Notes under the pieces: model-generated
The model's input: only the letters and a program-made list of their open reading frames with translations
Told to the model about the DNA's origin: nothing
Database searches by the model: none
From: Schistosoma haematobium
Lineage: Eukaryota; Platyhelminthes; Trematoda; Strigeidida; Schistosomatidae
Direction: 5' to 3'
NCBI RefSeq assembly: GCF_000699445.3
Contig: NC_067196.1
Coordinates: 31,206,616-31,270,615 of the forward strand
DNA length: 64,000 nucleotides
Made by a program: the position numbers and the translations under genes
Shown here: piece after piece, positions 25,612 to 37,100 of the stretch
Position numbering within the stretch: position 1 is the stretch's first letter
Layout of the letters: every line of letters begins with the position of its first letter

Positions 25612-28600
25612 AATCTGGATTTCAGACTTTTGTAGTAAGGACAGAAGGCCTACGGCCTATGTTATTCCTTTTCTAGTATGCTTCTGTGAGTGTCAAGTCT
25701 CCCCTAGAATGAATCAATGGAAGATGCGGACACCACTGCTACGGGTAACAGGTTCCAAGTATTGATGACTCGGTGTGAAAACCTGTATGCCACGGGTATT
25801 TTGTTCGTTCTTGGCTTTTCTACTCGCCTGCTATATCCTCTGAGGTGTCCCGATCTAGTGGGAAGAAAGAGAGAGAATAAGTTAGGTCCGAAATCATTTC
25901 TCAGTATTCTGTACATCAAAACTAGATCTCCCCTTAGTCTGCGATAGGACAGAGTGAAGAGGTTCAGTTTTTCAAGCCGCTCTTTGTGTGGTAAACCCCG
26001 GAGTTCTGAAATTGCGCAGGTAGCTGTCCTCTATATTTTTTCCAGGATATCCCAGTCACCTTTTAAATAGGAGCTTGCAGCTTGAACTCAGTTCCCAAGC
26101 TTGGTTCTCACCAAGGTTTTGTATACTGTAGTGAACATGGTAAGATATAACTTAGTGAACGTTTGTTTTACAGCCCAGAGGGTTCTAACCCCCTTAGCTG
26201 CGACCTCCCGGCAATGGGCCGTCGCCTTAAGATCATTACTCACTATCACCCTTAGATCCTTATGAGACCGGACGACTGGTACTGGCACTTCCCCTATGCT
26301 GTACCTAATAGCCTCAGCACCCCCAAAGTTCATGTAGACACACATCGCTGCATTGATAGGCAGCAGCCACTCTTAAGACCAGTTAACCACATTACCTAAG
26401 TCCGCCAAAAGTGCGCATGCGTCTGTGTCTCCGGTTATTACTCGCCAACTTTTTACATCGTCGGAGTATAATAACATTCGGGACTGTATTATACTTGGGA
26501 GGTTAGTTACATACAGTATGAAAAATAAGGGACATGGAACGGAACCTTGAGGTAACCCACTCACTACTGGTCTCTAGATGGAGTACTTGGAATTTATTCT
26601 CACTTCCTGTCTACAATCTACTAGGAAATCCTTATTCCATTTTAAGAGAGGTCCGGCAATACCAAGATTTTATAACTTCAATAGCAGTCTACTAGTTGGC
26701 ACCTTGTCAAAAGCCTTAATAAAATCTATGTAGACAGCATCGACTGAGTTTCCGTTGTACAAGATAAACCATTTCTAAAACCATATTCGCTGTTTAACAT
26801 GTTATTGTTTTCCACAAATGTCATTATGTTGATTAAAATAACCCGCAGTGTCATTGAGTAAAAAAAGGAGAATTCAGCGAAGAAAATTTTCTTCTCGACA
26901 ACATTATTTACCTAAACTGTATATTCATATATATTGTTATATGGAAAATATATGTCTATAGGAGACTAGTGAATAATGCATCACGAAAATGGATTCGAGA
27001 ATAAATAACAAATGAGGTCACGTACTAATCAAGGGGTAAGGAAGAAAATAATTTATGGGCCAGGTAATAGTCTAATCGATAGATATGAAGAAAAGCAACC
27101 TGCTTGATCATCTGGGCTACCTGTTCCTGCCATCTAGATATTTCAACAAGTTATCTATTTTTGTTTGTTTTAATATATCACTATGTTTATTAATCGCATA
27201 ACCTATTCTGCTGCGTTTCTGAAAAGTGTACAACCTTTCGTTGTCAAAGATACAAAAAACTCAATAAGAGACAATGTGGTTGCTGGCAATATACAACGGA
27301 AAGAATGCACAGATGTTCATTTAGTGAACTGTTAACATCTAACTGGAGATCACTCAATATTTATCGCCAGGACCGACCAAGAAGAAAGAAACGGAAACTT
27401 GTTGAAATACTTTACGCTGAGAATTCTATATTGTACCAAAAAAATATGATATTGAATAAAGCTGATAATAATAATAATAGACTGAATAATAATCAGGAAA
27501 ACTTGTTTAAGGTAATAATAATAACTGATTAGAGTTTAAAATACAAAACAGTAATTTAAAAAATTCTATGATAATCAAATAAAAGTGGTCTTTTTGACTA
27601 TTTTTACCAATATTTTAACTACAACACTGGTGAGGCTTCCAGGTCTGTAATTCGATGGAACTTGTCGTGGACCTGTTTTATGTATGGGAGTGACAATTGC
27701 GTCCTTCCAGTCCATAGGTAACACACCTTGGTCAGGCGACACGTTAAATATCACAGTCAGTGAAGCCACTATACACTGTGCAATATGTCTCAAGATTTTG
27801 GGGTGTAGTTCATCTGACCCTGTTGACTTTTCCACGTCTAAGGTGCTAAGAGCGTTGAGCACATCATCTTCATCGAAGTTCACAGTGAGCAGGTGGTTTG
27901 TTGACTCTGTATCCGGGTCTGGTTCTCTGTCTAGCGGAGGTTCCTGAGTGAAAACTGCCCCGAAATAGTCATCCATAGCCTCTGCTTTATCCTGATCTTC
28001 CTCTATCATTTCGGATTCACTTCCTTCTTTAATTAGGTCGGGAATCCAATGATGCATCCTTGTTTTGTAGTTTATGTACGAGAATATTCTCTTAGATTGC
28101 TTGACTGCAAATTGCGCTAACTGCATTTCATATGTTCTTTGAGCTTCCCGAATTTTATTTATACACATGTTTCCTACCAATCTCTGGCGTCCCGTCGTAC
28201 CTGCTGTGCCAATGTTGATAGCAGCATCCCAACATTTCTTCCTTTGTCTTGGTAAACGCCGAATATCATGGCCTATCCAGGGATGGCCGTGTTTCTTCAT
28301 TGGGACTGTCCAGGGTATGAATGGTTGAGTTACCCGATTGTACAAGTGCCTAAAATAATTCCATGCCTCTTCTGTTGAAGCCTTTGAGTCAATTTACCAG
28401 TTCTCAGCCGATGCTGCGGAGTTGACTGACTCCATAGCTGCCTTTCATATCTTAGGACGGGCGGGCGCAACTGTTTGACATGCAATCTCAGCCATGAATT
28501 TGAATAAGATGACTGCATGGTCACTTCTCTCTAATGTTGTGGGAAAATTCATTTGTCCGACGCCATCACCGTGTGAGAAGACTAAATCCGAAAGAGAAGA

Positions 28601-30300
28601 GGGGCTTTTTAAGTCATATCTTGTGGGATTTCTAATGTGCTGGAATAAAGCTAATGCAGTCGAGGTTTCTAACAGTTTGCAGTCGAATGACGTTATCGAT
28701 GACCCTACTTCTAAGTTAACCCAGTTTATATACGGTGCATTAAAGTCGCCTACCATAAGGCTCTTACCCCCATTACACCAGGACCTAAGTTTGCTTGGAA
28801 GGAAATCACCTACTACACATTCTGGACTGCGATATTTTACAACTAATTCAATATCTTGTCGTCTGCATTTCAGCTTGCATCGCATCAGTTCACATGTCCC
28901 TGGATTACGTGCCACTGTTTCAACTGCTCGTAAGGTTAGGGTAGTTTGTGTGTACAGGATAACCCCGCCTCCCCTACAGTTTAATCTATCAGCCCTACTG
29001 GATAAAAAACCAGTCAAATGAATTTCATTATCTAACACTTCTGATGCTAACCATGCTTCTGAGACGGCAATAACATCCGTTTTTCATTACCCACCGTTGT
29101 CTTGAGCTCCGCCATTTTATTTAGTAGGATGCAAGCATTTGTGTAGCACACCTTTAATCTTGTGGAGAACTTTACCTTGTCACCCAGAGTGGTTTGGGGA
29201 TCGTTTCGATCCGAAATTTTACAATCTGAAAACCCTTAAGAACAAGGTTTCTTTCACCATTTCGGTGGCGCTCATTTATTTCCACTCCCGCATCTCGACT
29301 CTTAATACGATCAGCTAGGCTGAGATCCTCACGGACATATATTCCGGATACAATCAGTTTACGTGAGTTACCTAGTATCAGGTTTCTTTTGTCAACCGTA
29401 GCAAAAGTAACCTTCAAGAGGAGGATTTTCTGAGGACTTTCAGAATCTGCCTTTTGTCCTATCCTATAAAGCTTACTAATGCTAACTCTTCGAACCGTTT
29501 TGGGAGTAGCTTGCTTATCAAGGAATTATCATGAATGAGGTCGTGCTCCGATCCAGCCTTTAGTTCCTTATCAGAAGATTCTCTTAACTTATGAAAAAAG
29601 GCTAACCTTTCAGGGATGTCCGTTTTGACACGCCGTGGAATTTTATATCCTGAAACCGTCTCTTCCCTGCAATCCGATTTCAATTTGGCGTCAAACCCTG
29701 AGGTTGCATTCTGCTTTCTTACTTTGCTTTTCCTAGGCGTGACTGTGAGCCACTCATTTGCCTTAGTTTGTCTCTTGATAACTTCCTCTACACTGCTCAG
29801 ACTTGGCTCCCCTATACTTTGTATCAAATTGATATGTGAATCCGCAACTGAACACACAGATTCACATAGGCAGTTTCTTCTTCTCTGCGCACTTCTTTCT
29901 CCTTGTAACAATGCCTTCATATATATGCTTATCTGCTTCCCTGATGAGGTTCACCTTTATGGTCTCATTTAAGTCTAGAGCCGGGCTTATAATAACGCTC
30001 TTAATTTCCCTGAAAGCAAAGTTCTGTTCATCTTCTGCTGCCTGTTTATCAGAGGGTAATTTCTTTGCTTTGTTTAGCAGCTCGATCGCCTATAGAATCA
30101 GCAGAGACTTAGTGGAACAACATTCTTTACAAAACCAAAGTGATAATGGTTTGCAGCATCGTTTATATGCAGCCGGTGAGAGTCCGGATCACACAATGTC
30201 ATGCCACTTAATGCGGTTATCACATTGCGTCCCCTCATTGACGAAGAAGTAGCATGCTGGTCTACCACAACAATGTTTCAGTTGTGCCATGGATTTGTTT
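25612..30300 (-). mobile_element. CR1-like non-LTR retrotransposon, copy A (interrupted)
   Basis: Minus strand. ORF1 starts with a Cys-rich segment (MAQLKHCCGRPACYF near 30290) and continues through broken frames at 29920-29459 and 29417-29172. The ORF2 endonuclease is at 29038-28445 (NCRGGGVILYTQ, VGDFNAPYINW, SDHAVILFKF). The linker and reverse transcriptase follow at 28345-27575 (DELHPKILRHI, DWKDAIVTPIHKTG, NYRPGSLTS), then 26820-25620 (YGFRNGLSCTT, GLPQGSVPCPLFF, catalytic YSDD at 26457-26468, then the C-terminal WNLLPVAVV). The usual second residue of the catalytic motif is Ala; here it is Ser. The RT is split by a roughly 0.75 kb insertion at 26829-27585 and several stops. The 3' end carries short TCTGAA(T) repeats, as in CR1-type elements. 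Clade assignment rests on motif layout. Confidence 0.85.
26829..27585. mobile_element. Insertion interrupting CR1-like copy A, carrying repeat R2
   Basis: The reverse transcriptase of copy A stops matching copy B at about 27585 and resumes at about 26828, at the same point of the protein, so this segment is a later insertion. Its left part (26860-26960) matches the reverse complement of 39935-40065. Its middle (27060-27340) matches 23505-23770. It ends in AT-rich sequence with AATAAT runs. No coding capacity or convincing terminal inverted repeats were found (only a TTGATTA word near both ends). Confidence 0.65.
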
Positions 30301-30539
30301 TATGTTTATATATAAATAAAATAAAAAAGCAGTAAGAAATCGGACTTCAGTAGCTGCAGAAAGAACTTAACACCTGTGGATACAAACAATGCTCAGAGAT
30401 ATATTCAATGACGAAGACTAAGAACCAGTGTTTTTAGTTTTTCACGTATCTGCACTCGTAAAGATGATAAACTTCACTGGAGAAGAAGCGGTACTCTTGG
30501 GGATTACTTTAACTGAAAAAATTCAGTTGAAGCAAAAAC

Positions 30540-32915
30540 AGTAGTTTTGATGCGTTGAAATGCCGAAGGCAAGATATTGAAGTAGTTGTAGTATATCGCA
30601 GTCCAGAATGTGTAGCAGATGATTTTCTCCTAAGTAAACTTAAGTTCTGGCGTAACTCTTCTCCTCTTTTAGATTTAGTCTTCACACACGGTGATGACGT
30701 TAGTCAAATGGCTTTTCTCCCACCACTAGGGAGAAGTGACTATGCAGTCATCTTATTCAAATTCATGGCTGAGATTGCATGTCAAACAGTTGCGCCCGCC
30801 CGTCTTAACATATGGAAGGCAGATATGGAGTCAGTCAACTCCGCAGCATCGGCTGAGAACTGGTAAATTGACTCAAAGGCATCAGTACAAGAGGCATGGA
30901 CCCTATTCAGGCAGTTATACAATCGGGTAACTCAACCATACATATCCTGGACTGTCCCAAAGAAAAAGAAGCACGGACATTCCTGGATAGAGCGGGATAT
31001 TCGACGCTTACTAAGATGAAAGAAGAAATGCTGGGATGTTGCCATCAGCATTGGCACAGCAGGTACGATGGAACACTACAGATCGATAAGAAACGAGTGT
31101 ATAACTAGAATTCGGGAAGCTCAAAGAACATATGAAATGCAGCTGGCACAATCTGCACTCAAGCAGCCCAAGAGGATATTCTCGTACATAAACTACAAAA
31201 CAAGGATGCATCATTGGATTCCCGACCTAATTAAAGAAGGAAGTGAATCCGAAATGATAGAGGAAGATCAGGATAAAGCAGAGGCTATGGATGACTATTT
31301 CGGGGCAGTTTTCACTCAGGAACCTCCGCTAGACAGAGAACCAGACCCGGATACAGAGTCAACAAACCAGCTGCTCACCATGGACTTCGACCAAAACGAT
31401 GTGCTCAACGCTCTTAGCACCCTAAACATGGAGAAGTCACCAGGGTCAGATGAACTACACCCTTAAATCTTGAGACATATTGTCCAATATATCGCAGGCC
31501 CACTGACTGTGATATTCAAAATGTCACTTGACCAAGGTGTGTTACCTATGGACTGGAAGGACGCAATTGTCACTCCCATACATAAAACAGGTCCACGACA
31601 AGTTCCATCGAATTACAGACCTGGAAGCCTCACCAGTGTTGTAATTAAAATACTGGAAAGAATAATCAAACGGACCATAACGGCATTTATGGAAACCAAT
31701 AACTTGCTGAACATGGCACAACATGGTTTCAGAAAGGGTCTATCCTGTACAACGAACCTCCTTATAGCTAGGGAGTTCTGGATGATGTCTACATAGACTT
31801 CAGTAAGGCTTTTGACAAGGTGCCAACTAATAGACTGCTATTGAAGTTGGCAAACCTTTGTATTGCCGTACCTCTTTTAAAATGGATTAAGGATTTCCTA
31901 GTAGGTCGTAGGCAAAATGTAGGGATAAATTCCAAGTGTTCCATCTGGAGACCAGTACTTAGTGTAGTACCCCAAGGTTCAGTCCTAGGTCCTTTACTTT
32001 TTATAATGTACGTTAATGATCTTACAAGTATAGTACAGTCTCCAATGTTATTATACGCTGACGATGTAAAAAGTTGGCGAGTAATAACTGGAGACAAAGA
32101 CGCATTTACTCTTCAGGCAGACTTGAATAATATGATAAACTGGTCTAAAGAGTGTCTGATGCCTATCAACTCGGAAAAAATGTGTCTACATGCACTTGGG
32201 GGATTCAAAGGTTAATACGTACAACATAGGGGATGTGTCATTACCCGTAGTCCGGTCTCATAAGGATCTAAGGGTGATAGTGAGTAATGATCTTAAGGCG
32301 ACGGCCCATTGCCGGGAGGTCGCAGCTAAGGGGGTTAGAACCCTCTGGGCTGTAAAACAAACGTTCACTAAGTTATATCTTACCATGTTCACTACAGTAT
32401 ACAAAACCTTGGTGAGAACCAAGCTTGGGAACTGAGTTCAAGCTGCAAGCTCCTATTTAAAAGGTGACTGGGATATCCTGGAAAAAATATAGAGGACAGC
32501 TACCTGCGCAATTTCAGAACTCCGGGGTTTACCACACAAAGAGCGGCTTGAAAAACTGAACCTCTTCACTCTGTCCTATCGCAGACTAAGGGGAGATCTA
32601 GTTTTGATGTACAGAATACTGAGAAATGATTTCGGACCTAACTTATTCTCTCTCTTTCTTCCCACTAGATCGGGACACCTCAGAGGATATAGCAGGCGAG
32701 TAGAAAAGCCAAGAACGAACAAAATACCCGTGGCATACAGGTTTTCACACCGAGTCATCAATACTTGGAACCTGTTACCCGTAGCAGTGGTGTCCGCATC
32801 TTCCATTGATTCATTCTAGGGGAGACTTGACACTCACAGAAGCATACTAGAAAAGGAATAACATAGGCCGTAGGCCTTCTGTCCTTACTACACAAATCTG
32901 AATCTGAATCTATGA
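30540..32915 (+). mobile_element. CR1-like non-LTR retrotransposon, copy B (5'-truncated)
   Basis: Begins within the endonuclease (CRRQDIEVVVVYRSPECV). It has an internal deletion that removes the GDFNAPYINW region and runs on to SDYAVILFKF. The linker (REAQRTYEMQLAQSALKQ) and reverse transcriptase follow: DWKDAIVTPIHKTG near 31550, HGFRKGLSCTT near 31725, VPQGSVLGPLLFIMYVNDL near 31970, catalytic YADD at 32054-32065. The C-terminus is at 32250-32820. Stops and frameshifts break the frame at 30863, 31464, 31794 and 32213. The 3' end is TCTGAATCTGAATCT at about 32898-32912. It lies 5' to 5' with copy A, about 240 bp apart. Confidence 0.88.
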
Positions 32916-34199
32916 AAATTATTCAGAGGAAAAATACCACTGTCCCTTTTGAATAGCGCGCGAGTATCGAGTTGATTAAAGTGTTTGTCCGGTCATCACA
33001 CTATACTAGTGTTCACGGCACATAGGCAGATGGCAGTGAGCACACAATCATACTCACAGTATACTCAGCCACATGGAACACTGATTGCAGGCCTGAGGTT
33101 GATGTGTACTGCACTAAAATTTGTGCTCCGGAGAGAACGTACCATACAACCTGCTATCGCAGATTAAAAATAGTCCAGCTATCCAAAACTGATAATCTGA
33201 TACAGAACTGCTTAAGGTATCTCGGACCCATTATTACCACTTTGGGTAAATTAGATATTGGGTTTGGACTAGATCGTGAGACAGCTTGGCCATATCATTT
33301 TGCATACCAGTCAAGTTTTCTAAGCTTGTCTTGATGTGAGACTCCATCCTTTCTCGGAAACCCCATTAACTGGTCAGGGGTGCACGATACATAACCGGGG
33401 TTTGGTAGAGAAAGGATCCAGTGGATTATGTACCTTCTGCAGAAGAATACTTTAGTTAAACAACTTATTATTCCCAGTTAACTTCACAGTAGATCAGTTC
33501 CAGCAGTAAAAGTATGTTATACGGACAATAGTCGAGTTTTGCAAGTTAAAGCGTTGATATAATGCAACTGGTGACTGATTCTGCGGGTTGAGAGGATTCG
33601 ATTCTAAGTAGAGGGTGGAAAAGTTTCGGGGATGATATTTTAGGATTCCTCAAAAGATAGGAAACCTTTAATTATTAGGTAAAATCCATCCCATGGGAAA
33701 GAAATGTATGAAGTAACTATAATGAAGAGGTATGTGTCAGAGTCACTTGTCACATTCTAAACTCTACAGGAGACTATGTATAAGTAATCGGAAGAACTGT
33801 ATGATATTTTTGTGGCAGATGCTTTTTCTTAGGGGATATTGTTGAGTTTGATTAGCTTAATGAGGAATTCTGATACTTTGAGCTTGAATACCAACGTCCA
33901 TCAAACCGGGAAAATTCACACGAGAACGGTCAGTTATCTTTATTTAACTGATAAATATGGAAAAGAATTCTCAACAATAGGAGCAGTTCACTTCAACACA
34001 TTATTACAGATTATTCAGTAGACTCACTATAAAATTATTCGAAATAAAGATAACTACCCATGAGACTTAAACAGGTCTTTTACACTTCTAGGTTTCGTAA
34101 GTTTAAATAAAGCTGAATTCGGTCGTTCTTATTTGAAAGTGCATTGCAGGTCAACCTTGCCGATCTATGTAAATTGTAAGGTCAGGCAACTTCGTGGAA
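32916..34199. other. Intergenic upstream of DRG1
   Basis: No exon was recognised. An imperfect inverted repeat is present (TCCTTTCTCGGAAACCCC near 33351 against GGGGTTTGGTAGAGAAAGGA near 33398), about 18 bp of stem around a 30-nt loop. The DRG1 promoter should lie in the last few hundred bases, but no core promoter motif is claimed. Confidence 0.35.
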
Positions 34200-37100
34200 A
34201 TGAGCATCCTACAGAAGATAGCCGAAATAGAAGCAGAGGTAACTTTGTCGTAAAGCTGTTTGTGTACTTATCTTTTGGGCGTTTTCTAAGTTATATTGAT
34301 TTCATTTTGACGTGTCATGTTTTGCATCTTATAGTCAATCAATGTTTTATCACCTTTTACCTAAGAGTTTTATTGCTGCTAAAAGTTGGGTCTGGCTTCG
34401 ATATTACCTAGTGAATTATATTTCGTTAGGTAGCAGCGATTCGCATTATATTGCTACCATGTATCGTTTCTCTGTTTGTTCATTTCAAGATAAATCTTGC
34501 TTTAAAACTTAAGAGTTACTCAAGAGATCTGTACTTAGAGATGTGTTTTTCCGCATACTTAATAACTTATGTAAGCTCGCGTCAATAGAGAGCTTTTAAT
34601 CGCAAGGGAATTTAGGGCCCATACCAGTTGAAATAAATAAATACGTTCTTGGCATATCTCGTATACTTAAACTAATCTTACAAAATAGTTTTGTTAAGTG
34701 CAATAATTCATTGTGACATCGCGTAAAACATGATGCAACATAAACACTATAGATCACTGTAACCTTCAGAGTAACTCATTTTTTTCACGTCGGCTCTTCC
34801 ACTCAGCACCGTTCTTTTCCAAACGTTTTTGGGCTTAGTTCCTCAGTATTAGTATATAGTTTACAACTCTACTCACTGTTTTGACGAATAATCATTTACT
34901 TCTACTTGTATCACAATTTTATATACGTATGACCTCCTGAATTTTCAGGCGAAGCTATAATTCATGGATAAACCAGTTACGGCTGTGATGAAAGTTTGTT
35001 AATATCGACACCAAATTTATTTATCAATGTGGGTAAATGGTATTTCGCCATTATAGAAGGTGTCAGTTTGTGATGTGAACCCTGACCCTCGTTCCTAACC
35101 ATAACATCTAACTGTAGATCCTAATTTTAATTCCTTACGCCAATCCAGAACCTCTAATCAACCATAGTAAGTTGGTTGACATTCTCAAGGCCACTTTAGT
35201 ATCGCTTCGTGGCCGTGCACAAATCATACTTTCACTTATTCTCATTTATGACCATATTATTCTTAAACTATGTAAACTGAAACACCAACTCGTGCATTGA
35301 TTTTGACAACAAAATCGAATCGATCAAATTACTTCAGCATAAATCACGCTTCTTACTTGCAAACTATCTATCCCTTATATGTAGTCTGATGTGTGAAGTA
35401 GTTGAGCGTGTCGACTGCTTCACTTATCTTGGAAGTCTCATCAGCCCTTGCGGTCTGGTGTGTGACAAATTCTCAGTGCGGATACAGAAGATTTCATACA
35501 CATAGTTCCCTTTATCATTTTTAAAAGAGCAAGAACAAAGATTCTAGCAGAATAACATGAATTCATTTTATTTCGTAGGTTGTTAGCAGCTGACGAGAAC
35601 CTACGAAATAAAACGAATTCATGTTATTCTGCTAGAATCTTTGTTCTTGCTTCTTTCAAAAGGATACAGAAGACCCGACTAGCGTTTGCCAACTTGCGTC
35701 ATTTATGGCGTAGGCGAGATATCCGTCTATCAACCAAAGGACGAGTTTACTGTGCAGCAGTTCGTTCCGTCCTGCTTTATAATAGTGGAACATGGCCGGT
35801 AAGAGTAGAGGATATTCGTAGGTTACTAGCATTCAATCAGAGGTGTCTTCGAAGCATTGCTCTTATGTCCTGGAACTACCGAGTAAGTAATGCAGTTGTT
35901 AGGAAACGAGTACTAGGTAAGGATGGCAAATCAATTGGTGAAGTAGTGAAACTTCATCAGTTAAGATGGCTGGGACACATGTTACGTATGCCCAACCACT
36001 GACTCTCCGATGTGGGATGTTTTATGGTGTAGGAGTAGGTCGGAAGAAAGCTAGTGGCGGCCAGACCAAAACATGGCACAAATCCATGAAGTAACTGACA
36101 AGTGGACTGAGCCATGTTGGTAGAGGTGCAGACTACCTGGTTGAGATCTGCGAGATGATAGCAACCGATGGTTAGAGACCCTGAATGACATGGCTCAAAA
36201 TCGTTTGTAATGGCTCAAGTGCATCCACTCTTTGTGTCCTCGCAAATTCTAATCTTCTGAATTCTTCATGTCCCGTTTTTTCCTCTTTCCATATTTATTT
36301 CACTGGATTATACTCCTTGAGTAACATCTTCAAACCCTAATGTTTCCGATTACTGCTTATACTTTTACTACCTCTACCACTACGGGATTTGAATCAACAA
36401 CTGTATCTCTGTGCTAATGTATGGCAACTCGAACTGATGTACGTACGTGCGAAGTTCTACGTTGTTACTGACTGACTGAGTCTGGTGTGTATGGCTAAAA
36501 TATAGCTATTCATATTTTAAATACTGTTGACATCTGACTTTCAACATCTCGTTGTCAAGTAAATCTGATTACACAATGAAGTTTGAGAAAATGTATGAGG
36601 TTAAACCGGAGTGATAACCATTCAATCCAGATGGATCTAGTAATCAAGTGAGAAATACTGTTCGCGAATGTAATCTTCGGTATGTCATAAAAATGTTTGT
36701 ATATCACTAAACTTTCGAAATTTCATAAAAATGCCTTAAGTTCTAGCGTTTTGGTTTTATTTGTCAAAAGTAATGATACTTTCACTTTAACAGGCCCAGG
36801 TAATTGTGGTGAATTATCAGCTACATTATAATAGATTAAAATGCCGATATATTTTACTCATCATAGTACCACCTGTTATCATACAGTAATTTTCTCGTTT
36901 CAAGGTTTTTTATGAGAATAAGATGTGACAAAATATGATCCAAATACAGGCTTGCATACTTGAAATATCAAATTGATCAAGCAGAGTTGGTTGCCTATCC
37001 GTAACCTAGTGGATAAAAGTTGAGTACTTAATCTTTTAATCCAACAGTCCTCGATAACTAAATTATCTTATTAGTCTACCTCCAAACTGCCACTTTTTCA

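Noticed and set aside
25717..25947. Plus-strand 76-residue frame identical to a minus-strand frame at 32576-32806
   Set aside because: Antisense shadow of the CR1-like RT C-terminus. The identity is explained by the inverted LINE copies, not by a duplicated gene.
28494..29021. 175-residue plus-strand frame
   Set aside because: Antisense to the endonuclease domain of CR1-like copy A, which has the real motifs.
36990..37030. CCTAGTGGATAAAAGTTGAG as another S-alpha-like head just before DRG1 exon 2
   Set aside because: Only a short A-box-like word. No B box or ribozyme segment follows.
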